From a virus: 28,236 nucleotides of DNA. A model generated the notes under the pieces. That model was not told where the DNA came from. It worked only from the letters and a program-made list of their open reading frames with translations, and made no database searches. Shown piece by piece: positions 15,904 to 23,892 of this stretch (its first letter is position 1; each line of letters begins with the position of its first letter). A program made the translations under genes and the position numbers. The stretch is taken from positions 3,292-31,527 of IMG/VR virus record IMGVR_UViG_3300030085_001082; one strand, written 5' to 3'.

Positions 15904-16933
15904 TCTTCATGTAATTATGTAATGATGTAAATGAGTTTCTTAACCAAGAATCTACATTTGCAAATGCCGTATACAATTTATCATACATAAACATTTTTTT
16001 AAACTCTACCAAATCCAACTGAGGACGATGTGTATCCATTAACTCTCTAACATTTGACTTTATGGATGATGATATATCAGGGTCAGCTAATTGCATAAGA
16101 CCATAATTCATATTAATAGTATCTAAATTATCTTTGAGTTTTTTTGCCAACTTATCTTCACACTCTGAAGAACATTTCTCAATGAATGTGTCTAAAGAAA
16201 GGTCATTTTCAGTTAAAAACTTCATTTTAGATTCTATTGTTTTTATACCAACACCATTTACGCCTTTTATGTTGTCAGATTTATCACCCATAAGAACTCT
16301 GTAAAATATCAGATTTTGTGGAGTAACCCCATAATCCTCTATCACCTCTTTTTCGGTGTACATTTTCTTTTTAGTAGGTGTAAAAACTTTAATTCTTTGA
16401 TTTACTAATTGTAAAAAGTCCTTGTCAGATGATAAAATCGTAACTTCTTTTTTAAAGTAGTGATTTGCTAAGTATGCGATGATATCATCTGCTTCAACAT
16501 AATCTATATAAGTCATTGTGATAGGTAGTATCTGTAAGTATTCAATGAGTCTCTTGAATTGATTTCTCATTGATACTTGTTGGTCTTCTAAGTCTTCATA
16601 TCCTGCAAGTCTATTCAACTTAGTTAAACCTGTTCTACCTTCCTTATATCCTTTATATACGGACTTTCTTCGGTTAGAACCACCCTTTCCATCAAAAACT
16701 ATAACGACACGAGTTGGTTTTAATCTTCTAATCGTTGCAGCAGTGGACAGGAGAAAACCTGTCACACCACCACAATGTTCACCATCATCATTCAAAGCAG
16801 GAACTGCCCCAAATACTCTAATAAACTGATTAAGACCATCAATGATAAGAACTCTATCATCGAGTGATTCGTTTTTTACTTCGTTATGTTCTTTACTTAC
16901 TTCTTTGAGTAGTTCTTTATACCTGTTATTCAT
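15896..16933 (-). CDS. rnh: RNase H / 5'-3' exonuclease, FEN family (T4 Rnh-like)
   Basis: A 345-residue structure-specific 5' nuclease that in T4 removes RNA primers and flaps. Catalytic acidic residues are visible at D32 (LIIDGLN), D81 (VIVFDGKGG), EADD (148-151 region), SSDKDF (169-173) and GDKSDN (216-221), followed by the helix-hairpin segment GVNGVGIKT. T4 Rnh is 305 residues. I chose the ATG at 16933 rather than the TTG one codon upstream. It overlaps uvsX by 8 bases. A polar N-terminal extension of about 25 residues precedes the core. Confidence 0.94.
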   Translation of the reverse strand: MNNRYKELLKEVSKEHNEVKNESLDDRVLIIDGLNQFIRVFGAVPALNDDGEHCGGVTGFLLSTAATIRRLKPTRVVIVFDGKGGSNRRKSVYKGYKEGRTGLTKLNRLAGYEDLEDQQVSMRNQFKRLIEYLQILPITMTYIDYVEADDIIAYLANHYFKKEVTILSSDKDFLQLVNQRIKVFTPTKKKMYTEKEVIEDYGVTPQNLIFYRVLMGDKSDNIKGVNGVGIKTIESKMKFLTENDLSLDTFIEKCSSECEDKLAKKLKDNLDTINMNYGLMQLADPDISSSIKSNVRELMDTHRPQLDLVEFKKMFMYDKLYTAFANVDSWLRNSFTSLHNYMKNA

Positions 16934-18059
16934 CAAAATCTGTTACTTCAACATTATCGATATTTGCCTCTTCACTTGATTGTTTGTAAGCCATAATATA
17001 TGAATTACAAATCTCATTGTAAATAGACTCTTTTAATTCGGGTCTTTCTTCTAATAAGTCTTCAAAGTTCTTTGCTTGAAACTTTAACTCCTCACCTGTT
17101 TCTTTGTCGACATAAGTGTACCATGCACCACTTTGAGTTACCAACTTATATGTTTTCATCATTTGTAACCATGAACCATAATTGTCGATACCACTATCAA
17201 AGTAGATATCATAGTCAACTGAACGAAGAGGTGGCCCCATTCTATTCTTGATAACTTGAGCACGAGTTTTGATACCAACTACTTGGTCTACTCCACCAAT
17301 TTTAGATTTAAGTTGTCCCATTGATTTTAACCTAATTCTACAAGAAGAGTGGAATGCGATTGCTTTACCACCACTTGTAGTCCAAGGGTCACCAAATGAA
17401 ACACCTAATCTTGTTCTTAATTGATTTGTGAAAATTAAAGATATTCTTTCTCTACCTATAAGATTTGTAATCTTTCTCATAGCTTTAGAAATAATAATCG
17501 CTTTCTGAGTAGCATAACCTGCTTGGTCGTAGTCTGCAGATATCTCTACTTTGGTAGATGCACCTGCGACAGAATCCACTACAATAGTTACTAGCTTTTT
17601 CTTGTCGGATGACCTTACTGATTCTATAATTGAATCAATACCTTCAAAGATATCCTCAACAGTTTCAAGTGGAACATACAACATTTTCTGAATGTCAACT
17701 CCTATCGCCTCTAAAAACTCAGTATTACAAGCGTTCTCAGTATCTATATAAACACCAAGACCACCCTTTTTCTGAGTATCTGCGATTGCGTGAGCTGCCA
17801 ATAGTGATTTACCACTTCCTTCTAAACCTGTAATTTCTGTAATACGACCTACGGGTAATCCACCATTAGGTCTGTTTGAAATTGCCAAATCTAACATCGG
17901 TGAACCTGTCGAAACCCAACCATCAAGGTCAGTCGGCGTTTGTTCACCCCCATCCAAGAAGTAAGCCACCTTATGGGCGGACTTAAACTTCTTGTTTAGG
18001 TTATCAGCTAAGATGGAAGATAGTTCATCACGAACTGATTCTTTCTTCTTCTTTGCCAT
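16926..18059 (-). CDS. uvsX: RecA/UvsX-type recombinase
   Basis: A 377-residue strand-exchange ATPase. Walker A is GLEGSGKS (78-85), followed by the LGVYIDTENA strand. Walker B is at about 155-162 (TIVVDS), and the segment IFTNQLRTRLGVSFGDP leads into TTSGGKAIAFHSS, the L2/DNA-binding region. It resembles bacterial RecA in this last part as much as T4 UvsX, but its position directly after gp32 is that of a T4-like recombination gene. The Lys-rich N-terminus and acidic C-terminus fit the family. It starts 3 bases after the gp32 stop. Confidence 0.95.
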   Translation of the reverse strand: MAKKKKESVRDELSSILADNLNKKFKSAHKVAYFLDGGEQTPTDLDGWVSTGSPMLDLAISNRPNGGLPVGRITEITGLEGSGKSLLAAHAIADTQKKGGLGVYIDTENACNTEFLEAIGVDIQKMLYVPLETVEDIFEGIDSIIESVRSSDKKKLVTIVVDSVAGASTKVEISADYDQAGYATQKAIIISKAMRKITNLIGRERISLIFTNQLRTRLGVSFGDPWTTSGGKAIAFHSSCRIRLKSMGQLKSKIGGVDQVVGIKTRAQVIKNRMGPPLRSVDYDIYFDSGIDNYGSWLQMMKTYKLVTQSGAWYTYVDKETGEELKFQAKNFEDLLEERPELKESIYNEICNSYIMAYKQSSEEANIDNVEVTDFDE

Positions 18060-18062
18060 AGA

Positions 18063-18824
18063 TTATTCGTTAAATAAGTCGTCAAACGCTTCTTTTACAT
18101 TACTCGCTGGGGAAGTTGCAGTTGTAGTTTCTTTTACTTCAACTTTAGGTTCTTCTTTCTTATCAGAAACTTCACCTGTATCCAACCATTCTTTTAACAT
18201 TCCTTCCATTTCTTCATAAGAAACTTTTTTGAACATATCACCAAGAACGATTTGGTCTTTAGCGGTTTCTAATATGTTCTTGTCCTCTGAGATAGCTGAT
18301 GTATTTGGTTTTACTCTGATGTAAGTCTCAGGATAAGTTTTACCTAATTCTGCAGCAGTTTTAAATTCTACTGTTACATCTCTACCATTTACAGGGTCAG
18401 TTAAATCACCATAGTCAGGGTCAGCGAAGAATCCAAGAAGTTCTTGGTATACATTCTTACCGAATCCCCAAAACTTAACACCTTCAGACTCCTCACCTCT
18501 TACTAAGATAGGAACATAAGTTCTCATCTTTGGAGTAAGTTTTCTTGAAAGTTGATAGTCATTTCTATCACCTGTTGCTTTCAACTTTTCTGCAAACTCT
18601 AAGATAGGGTCTGCTTCACCAAAAGAACTCGGGGAGATAATGTTTTTACCACCAAATCCAAAATGGAAATAAAGTTCGATGAACGGGTTAGAGGGATTGT
18701 GAACATAAGGAAGAATCCTTACTTGTTGTTTGCCGGGTTGTGGTTTCCACAAGTTGTCGGTCTTTGTTACTTTTGTCTGAAGAGAGTTCAGACGATTTCT
18801 GATTGCGTTTAAATCAATTGCCAT
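18063..18824 (-). CDS. 32: Single-stranded DNA-binding protein (T4 gp32-like)
   Basis: A 253-residue OB-fold ssDNA-binding protein (T4 gp32: 301). The N-terminus has a basic patch like the gp32 cooperativity motif (RNRLNSLQTK, 9-18), then the KPQPGKQQVRILPY strand typical of the family, and the acidic C-terminal tail ends EAFDDLFNE for partner binding. It contains no cysteine at all: the His/Cys zinc site of T4 gp32 is missing, and the corresponding region reads HFGFGGKNIISPSSFGE. It is preceded by a promoter with a perfect palindrome and by an AU-rich leader, and heads the unit gp32, uvsX, RNase H, nucleotidyltransferase. Confidence 0.93.
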   Translation of the reverse strand: MAIDLNAIRNRLNSLQTKVTKTDNLWKPQPGKQQVRILPYVHNPSNPFIELYFHFGFGGKNIISPSSFGEADPILEFAEKLKATGDRNDYQLSRKLTPKMRTYVPILVRGEESEGVKFWGFGKNVYQELLGFFADPDYGDLTDPVNGRDVTVEFKTAAELGKTYPETYIRVKPNTSAISEDKNILETAKDQIVLGDMFKKVSYEEMEGMLKEWLDTGEVSDKKEEPKVEVKETTTATSPASNVKEAFDDLFNE

Positions 18825-18864
18825 AATTTACCTTTTTTAATTATTAATTATTTATGTTAGTCAC
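18825..18864 (-). promoter_or_regulatory. AU-rich leader of gp32 with ribosome binding site
   Basis: The 40 bases between the -7 element and the gp32 ATG are nearly all A and U, with short AAUUAAUAAUUA-type repeats and an AAAAAAGG ribosome binding site ending about 6 bases before the ATG. T4 gp32 represses its own mRNA by binding an unstructured AU-rich leader; this stretch looks suited to the same use. That regulation is inferred, not seen. Confidence 0.45.
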
Positions 18865-18896
18865 TAATATACAACATTTGGTTGACAAATCCAAAT
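18865..18896 (-). promoter_or_regulatory. Bacteroidota-type promoter for gp32
   Basis: On the minus strand TTTG (18896-18893), 20 bases, TATATTAG (18872-18865). The 20-base spacer holds most of a perfect palindrome (18874-18900). Confidence 0.78.
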
Positions 18897-18900
18897 GTTT
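18874..18900. repeat. Perfect 9-bp inverted repeat overlapping the gp32 promoter
   Basis: AACATTTGG (18874-18882), 9 bases, CCAAATGTT (18892-18900). One arm contains the -33 TTTG box and the other abuts the -7 box, so a dimeric repressor bound here would block the promoter. Read on the plus strand it is followed by a T-rich run and could instead be a terminator in that direction, but no plus-strand gene is present. The remaining gap up to 18963 is AT-rich and shows nothing else I can name. Confidence 0.6.
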
Positions 18901-18963
18901 TTTCATTTTTTTTATTTTGCAGTTATCACTACTGGTATAAATATGTAAAAATATTTAATAACA

Positions 18964-19695
18964 CTATACATTCTGAACCGGCGTTGGTCGTTTCTTCGTC
19001 ATGAGTAGTTTTCTTGCTGATGGTGAGAATTTTGTAAAATCCGTGTATTTAGAGTTTTGAGTGTATTTTTTAAAACCCCTATTTTTTGACTGATAATTAT
19101 ACAATAATCTATTGTCGTCTTCATAAGTCAAAAATATTTTTCCGTTTGATAATTCTCTTATTCTATACTCTTTATCTTTTACAGAATCTTCCCACAACCA
19201 TGCTCTTTGTTCTGCCATAAAAAGCCAAGTGTCATTTTCAAATCTAAACTTTACACTATCAGAGTGTCTAAAAATTCTGTTCGTTACTTTTTTATCAAAG
19301 TTACTGCCTGCTATAATACATTTTGTAAATGGATAGTATTGTTTTACCATATCAAGTTGTTTTTCAACTGATGATGTGATATAAATCAAATCAATAGACT
19401 CCCATTTGTTTTTGAAGTATCTGTTAAATTCTCGTGATGGTACAAATACAACATTGTTACCGAAACCTTGAAAGTTATAACTTTTATCTACTATTACAAA
19501 TATTTTTGTAAAAACATTTGAATTCATAAGTTTTGTAGTAACTTCTGGCTCATACCCTATCTGAAGTACGGATTTGTTCTGAACATACTTATCAGGTGTA
19601 TTTTCACCACTTCCTATTTGAAAGGAATCCTTGTCTGAGTAGAATTTAGAAACGAATGTTATTAATTCGTCAAGACCTTTGTAACTTTTTTGCAT
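18964..19695 (-). CDS. Unknown protein, possible Rossmann/methyltransferase-like fold
   Basis: A 243-residue protein that I do not recognise. Residues 40-150 alternate hydrophobic strands and helices in the order of a class I methyltransferase-like sheet: SVLQIGYEPE, IFVIVDKSY, NVVFVPSREF, IDLIYITSS and CIIAGSNFD. The glycine-rich cofactor loop is poor (QIGYEPE), so it may be a degenerate or unrelated Rossmann fold. The C-terminal 90 residues are basic and aromatic. It is the last gene before the gp32 promoter, 5 bases downstream of the 129-residue unknown gene. Confidence 0.7.
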   Translation of the reverse strand: MQKSYKGLDELITFVSKFYSDKDSFQIGSGENTPDKYVQNKSVLQIGYEPEVTTKLMNSNVFTKIFVIVDKSYNFQGFGNNVVFVPSREFNRYFKNKWESIDLIYITSSVEKQLDMVKQYYPFTKCIIAGSNFDKKVTNRIFRHSDSVKFRFENDTWLFMAEQRAWLWEDSVKDKEYRIRELSNGKIFLTYEDDNRLLYNYQSKNRGFKKYTQNSKYTDFTKFSPSARKLLMTKKRPTPVQNV

Positions 19696-19700
19696 AAAAC

Positions 19701-20090
19701 TTAATTTACATTGACAATTCTAAATAAACTTGTCTTTAATATTTTGTATCCTTCACCATCGGTTAGAATCATAGAGTTTCTATAATCTTCCCAATTAATT
19801 TTGTATGTTTTATCTTCAACACCACCATTTAGGTCCACAATCAATCTGTTTAATGCGTTGATTGTGTAAATGGTGTTTGATTCTTTCTTACGATGTGCCA
19901 ATATAGTACTTCCTAAGAATTTTCTTTCATTGTTCGGTATGATATTATAACTAATCACCAGTTCTTGTGATGGTTTTAATTTTAAAATAAATATTTTTCT
20001 ACTATAAAGGATGAATGAGTCTTGAATATTTTGTAAAACTGATTCAAATTCGGCCTCATTAGTAAATGTACATAGTAATTGCGTTCTCAC
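19701..20090 (-). CDS. Conserved-looking phage protein of unknown function, GTG start
   Basis: A 129-residue protein beginning RTQLLCTFTN after a GTG start; the GTG has AAGGGAG about 5 bases upstream, and no ATG exists in this frame nearby. The core reads AHRKKESNTIYTINALNRLI, then a LNGGVEDKTYKINWEDYRNSMILT segment, which I recall from unassigned proteins of marine T4-like phages. No catalytic motif is visible. It lies between the 685-residue gene (10 bases upstream) and the 243-residue unknown gene. Confidence 0.75.
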   Translation of the reverse strand: MRTQLLCTFTNEAEFESVLQNIQDSFILYSRKIFILKLKPSQELVISYNIIPNNERKFLGSTILAHRKKESNTIYTINALNRLIVDLNGGVEDKTYKINWEDYRNSMILTDGEGYKILKTSLFRIVNVN

Positions 20091-20100
20091 CCATACTCCC

Positions 20101-22158
20101 TTACTTTATCTTCAAAGATTTTTTTACTTTTCCGAGTGGTATTTCACTAACGCCCTCAAAATTGTAACTATATCTTCCACTTGAATTTGTACCCATTCTA
20201 AATTGTGAGTATTTCAAGTCACCTGTTTTTTCAGATATCCCACTTAATCCATAACCTCTCATTGAGAAATAATTTTTAAGTTGACCTGTATATAAGTAAA
20301 ACACAACGACATCTGATAAATCTTTTGTTAGTTTTTCTTCTACATACTTCTGTGCACCTGGGTATTGCTCATATGCAGTACCACTTCCATCTTTCTTAAC
20401 TCCATACACTTTATATAGTGGTAATGTAGATTTACCATAAATCATTTCTTTCTCTAATTCAATCATTTTTGAATATAATGTTTTTGAATCAGATTCTAAA
20501 TCACCTAACATATTCTTTAAGACTATTGCTGATTGGAAGTTAGTCAATAACTTTGCCACATCATCTTGTTGTATTGGTGCTTTAATTTTTAGTTTTTTAT
20601 ACCCATCGTAATAGAACGCTGGGTTTTTTGCTGCAGCTTTTTTAAGTTCAAGAAGTTTATCGTTAGTATTCTTAGTTACAATATCTAAAAGTTTCTGATT
20701 CTTTGCTATCTCACCTAAAGAATCCCACATACTAACTTTCGCTTCACCTAAAAGTCCTTCTTTCAGATTACCTTTCATCCCTGCTCTTTGAAGTTGTTTT
20801 TCTAATGATGATACTTCTTTAGTAGGTGATTTTTGTAATGCTGAAGATATTTTCTTTCCAAAACCAGATAATAGTGTACCAACTTGAGATAGTTTTTCCA
20901 TAAACTTAGTTCCTACATTTTTTATGAAATCAATACCTCTTTTGAAGAAATCACTCAGACCTTCTGTAATTGATAAATTGTATACATCCTCTGTTGATAG
21001 TAATCCGTATTTATCTTTTAAGAATCCATATATTTTACCAAGTTGGGCCTCTTCTTTACCTTTTTTAAGAGAAACTTGTAAAAACTTTATGTTTGTACCT
21101 GTTATTTTACAAACACCCTTTGAATCGAACTCTACTGGCAATCCTTCACCTAATTTTGATATTAGTTCATTACCTGGCACACTTGATACAATACAATCTG
21201 CAGTATTATCTTTTACACCATCAACTAAGTCAGACCTTTCAGTAGCATTATAGTATCCTTTTATATTTTTGTGAATCAGATGTGCACCCTTAAATTTTAA
21301 ATCCTCTGTAAATTTAGTCATACCTGCCATTAATTGTGCAGTTAAGAAATAATCACCAAGTGGCATTGTATCTATCTTACTTAAAATATTATTAGGTTTT
21401 GCGTACTCACCACTCATACCTAATGCTTTTATAAATCTTTGTTTTACTGAGTTAATTATAGTTGGTAACTCGTCTTGTGTTTTTGCTGAGTTTAAATCTT
21501 TCAGTATACTAAATCCATTTACATATAACCCCATACAAGCTGCGGTCTCAAGTGTTTCTGTATCCCAATTAACATCATTTACGGATTTACCTTTTCTCAT
21601 TTTACCAAATAAAGATTTGAATGTATTATCTGATGCGGTTATTTTGTATACTTTGTTAGTGTCGTCACCTTTTACAAATACAGTTTTACCTGCGCTGATA
21701 TTTACCTCAACAAAATCATCAGTTTGTCCCATTTTTGTAAATGGACCTTTAGGGATTTTTTCACCCTTTGGTAATCCTTTGCCAAATAGTTCTGCAGTCT
21801 TAGTTAATGGTAAAAACTTATCACCTTCTGCATATTTAGAATCATATATTGATGCCTCAGATAGTAATTGACCTAATTTAGATATCGCCTCTTCTTTTTT
21901 CTTTTTGAGATTGTCCTTTTCAATTGCAGTCATCATTCCAAACTTATCTATGTCTTTTTCATCATCAGATTCGTCTTCGGATTCTCTTTGAAATTCTTGA
22001 ATTAGGATGTCAGCTGATTCTTCACCAACTTCATTTAATAAATGTGAATAAAAGGATTTTATGAAATCTTCGGTATAAATACCCTCAGCCATTTTGACAT
22101 CAATATCTTGCCAAACTTTCTTTAATAAGTTGTCTACTATCTGTTGGGATTTCTTCAT
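20101..22158 (-). CDS. Large unknown phage protein with a possible PD-(D/E)XK-like core
   Basis: A 685-residue protein I cannot assign. The N-terminus (1-100) is helical and charged, with an acidic run at 58-72. The central part has a helix TETLETAACMGLY (200-212), then TADCIVSS (319-326), then FLQVSLKKGKEEAQLGK (359-375). A Glu-bearing helix, a strand with Asp and a strand ending S-L-K is the order of a restriction-endonuclease-like core, with Ser in place of the usual Glu before Lys. A Gly/Lys-rich helical stretch follows (400-475, FFKRGIDFIKNVGTKFMEKL), and a mixed C-terminal domain. It could also be a virion protein. It begins 12 bases after the polymerase-like gene, without a clear Shine-Dalgarno. 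Confidence 0.72.
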   Translation of the reverse strand: MKKSQQIVDNLLKKVWQDIDVKMAEGIYTEDFIKSFYSHLLNEVGEESADILIQEFQRESEDESDDEKDIDKFGMMTAIEKDNLKKKKEEAISKLGQLLSEASIYDSKYAEGDKFLPLTKTAELFGKGLPKGEKIPKGPFTKMGQTDDFVEVNISAGKTVFVKGDDTNKVYKITASDNTFKSLFGKMRKGKSVNDVNWDTETLETAACMGLYVNGFSILKDLNSAKTQDELPTIINSVKQRFIKALGMSGEYAKPNNILSKIDTMPLGDYFLTAQLMAGMTKFTEDLKFKGAHLIHKNIKGYYNATERSDLVDGVKDNTADCIVSSVPGNELISKLGEGLPVEFDSKGVCKITGTNIKFLQVSLKKGKEEAQLGKIYGFLKDKYGLLSTEDVYNLSITEGLSDFFKRGIDFIKNVGTKFMEKLSQVGTLLSGFGKKISSALQKSPTKEVSSLEKQLQRAGMKGNLKEGLLGEAKVSMWDSLGEIAKNQKLLDIVTKNTNDKLLELKKAAAKNPAFYYDGYKKLKIKAPIQQDDVAKLLTNFQSAIVLKNMLGDLESDSKTLYSKMIELEKEMIYGKSTLPLYKVYGVKKDGSGTAYEQYPGAQKYVEEKLTKDLSDVVVFYLYTGQLKNYFSMRGYGLSGISEKTGDLKYSQFRMGTNSSGRYSYNFEGVSEIPLGKVKKSLKIK

Positions 22159-22170
22159 AACTATAAATAT

Positions 22171-23394
22171 CTAAATATTGGCCTTAACCATATTATCATA
22201 ATCTTTTCCGATTTCTAATTGTGTAGGGAATCCATCTTTTTCCATTACTCTTTTTACTTCCCTAATATAATTCTCTTCGTCTGCCGCAACATCAAATAGA
22301 ATCGAATCGTATGTATATAATATAGGTATTGACTTTTGATTCAAATCGATTTTGGACAATTTGTCTAATATAAGTATGTTTCTTTCAGTTTCAAGCGCTT
22401 GTAAAACATAATTAAATAACTTATTTTTATTGAGTGAGTCGTTTATTTCTATTTTCCGGCTCATAATTGGTGTATTTGTGAGTCGATTACGCAAGAAGTC
22501 CATCCACATTGAGTTTATATACTCAGATGTCTTTTGAAAGAACGGAATGTGATAATACTCGTCTTCTATACCACCATATAGTTGTCTAAATGTAATTGAC
22601 TTTGCTTCACTCAAATCTTTACCATACTGATTTGCCAACCATTCGTGTGCTTTGACATCTAATGGAATGTCTATGCCAATTAGTTTTGAAATAAGTCTAA
22701 TATGATATCCATCGAAATCTAATTGGCACAACTTGCCGTTTTCAAATCTTGATACAAATCTACTACGAACACCATCACCTTTTTTAAGTGCCGCATAGTT
22801 TGTTCCTTTAAATGTATTGGATGGTCTTGATGTTATTGTCAATGGATTGTAACGAGTATATTCATAACCCATATTAGTATACAACCCATTCTTTTCTACC
22901 CAACCTAAACTCTTTGGATAAAGTTGTGAGAATTTAGAAATTTTTGAGTCACCAAAAATTTTCTTCCAATCTTCGAATTGTTCATAGTGTTTCCATATAG
23001 GAATCAAATCATTTGCTTTAGGTGCCTGTCGTCTTCTGAAGATAGTGTAGATGGGTTTCTCTTCTACATCAAAGTTTTTAGCTTGCCAAAATAAAGACAT
23101 CTCTAAATCGTACATATTGGGTAAAAAGTCATAATGATATAAGAAGTCTTTCATACCTACTATGTAAACTTCCTTGAAGTTATGAAACTCTACTTTTTCG
23201 TCTATTTTAGTTGCGTCTATGTTGTGATAATTGATAAATAGGTCTAATGTACCATCTGATATGATTAATGCGGATATTCGTGTATGTATAGGGTGTTTCT
23301 CTAAACTTGTAAGTATAGGGTACACCAATATCCTTTCCCTTTGGAGTTGGGATATATGTTTCCTAAGTTGTTTGTTGCTATCTACAATTTTCAT
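22171..23394 (-). CDS. Short DNA polymerase A-family-like protein
   Basis: A 407-residue protein whose second half follows the family A polymerase order. ITSRPSNTFKGTNYAAL (187-203) stands where TGRLSS...NLQNIP usually is. LCQLDFDGYHIRL (222-234) matches motif A (DYSQIELR), with catalytic D226 and R233. EAKSITFRQLYGG (263-275) matches motif B, with K265, F269, Y273 and G274. IPILYTYDSILFDV (356-369) matches motif C, with D363 in a YDS replacing HDE. The first 110 residues have strands resembling a 3'-5' exonuclease fold without its DxE residues. There is no 5' nuclease domain. The steric-gate Glu is His231, and the motif B Arg is absent. It may be an active specialised polymerase or a degenerate one. 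It starts 6 bases beyond its own promoter. Confidence 0.75.
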   Translation of the reverse strand: MKIVDSNKQLRKHISQLQRERILVYPILTSLEKHPIHTRISALIISDGTLDLFINYHNIDATKIDEKVEFHNFKEVYIVGMKDFLYHYDFLPNMYDLEMSLFWQAKNFDVEEKPIYTIFRRRQAPKANDLIPIWKHYEQFEDWKKIFGDSKISKFSQLYPKSLGWVEKNGLYTNMGYEYTRYNPLTITSRPSNTFKGTNYAALKKGDGVRSRFVSRFENGKLCQLDFDGYHIRLISKLIGIDIPLDVKAHEWLANQYGKDLSEAKSITFRQLYGGIEDEYYHIPFFQKTSEYINSMWMDFLRNRLTNTPIMSRKIEINDSLNKNKLFNYVLQALETERNILILDKLSKIDLNQKSIPILYTYDSILFDVAADEENYIREVKRVMEKDGFPTQLEIGKDYDNMVKANI

Positions 23395-23400
23395 CCGTAA

Positions 23401-23432
23401 CTAATATACGAAATATTTATGAGTTTTCCAAA
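23401..23432 (-). promoter_or_regulatory. Bacteroidota-type promoter for the polymerase A-like gene
   Basis: On the minus strand TTTG (23432-23429), 20 bases, TATATTAG (23408-23401). It overlaps the 3-prime end of the 49-residue gene and ends 6 bases before the polymerase A-like ATG. Confidence 0.77.
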
Positions 23433-23566
23433 TTTATATGGGTTTCAATCAAGTCTATGATTTGTAATCTTGATTTATCCATATTTGTCTTGTAGCATAG
23501 ACTCCAAATGTCTGATACTAAATTCCTTAATTTTAAGTTTTCTTTTTTTAATTCTAAATTTGTCAT
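23417..23566 (-). CDS. Small protein of unknown function (49 residues)
   Basis: An ATG at 23566, one base after the stop of the preceding gene, opens a 49-codon frame with an AGGA-type site upstream (AGGATATTAATATG). The product starts MTNLELKKENLKLRNLV and is predicted helical, perhaps a short coiled coil, with one Trp and one Cys. Tight coupling and a ribosome binding site support a real gene. No function can be read. Confidence 0.6.
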   Translation of the reverse strand: MTNLELKKENLKLRNLVSDIWSLCYKTNMDKSRLQIIDLIETHINLENS

Positions 23567-23567
23567 A

Positions 23568-23891
23568 TTAATATCCTATAAATTCTAAGTCAATATCACT
23601 TACTAATCCTTTTTTAACATAGTAAGGATACTCTTCGTTCAACCAATAGTTTTGAACATTGTCTACTTCTTTGTTCACATCTAAATAAAGGTCATCGATA
23701 CTAAATCCATCACCATATTTGATACCACCACAAAGAACCATTAGTTCGTTAAGGTTATCCCAATTATCTCTGTTCTTATGAATACTAAGTAATATCTCAG
23801 CTTTCATCAATTGTGCTACCTTATCATTATGGTCATACATTTCTTTTGACCATGGTTTTGTAATTTCAATTCCGTATTTCATATTTTTCAT
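23568..23891 (-). CDS. Unknown small phage protein (107 residues)
   Basis: The product begins MKNMKYGIEITKPWSKEMYDHND and is acidic, with a second possible ATG three codons in. It starts one base after the preceding stop, so it is translationally coupled. Helices around DNLNELMVL and a Tyr-rich C-terminus (NEEYPYYVKKG) are visible but no catalytic motif. Middle gene of a three-gene unit of small proteins behind one promoter. Confidence 0.72.
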   Translation of the reverse strand: MKNMKYGIEITKPWSKEMYDHNDKVAQLMKAEILLSIHKNRDNWDNLNELMVLCGGIKYGDGFSIDDLYLDVNKEVDNVQNYWLNEEYPYYVKKGLVSDIDLEFIGY

Positions 23892-23892
23892 T

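Noticed and set aside
18874-18919. Rho-independent terminator on the plus strand (hairpin then T-rich run)
   Set aside because: The stem has only three G-C pairs and no plus-strand gene leads into it; an operator over the gp32 promoter explains it better.
18936-18943. TATAAATA, the T4 late promoter sequence, on the plus strand
   Set aside because: It points away from all genes in the window, and the motif is expected by chance in such AT-rich DNA.
22262-22269. Extra copy of the reversed -7 box (CTAATATA on the plus strand) inside the polymerase A-like gene
   Set aside because: No TTTG box lies 20 bases upstream on the minus strand and no gene start follows; the same is true of the copy near 22345.
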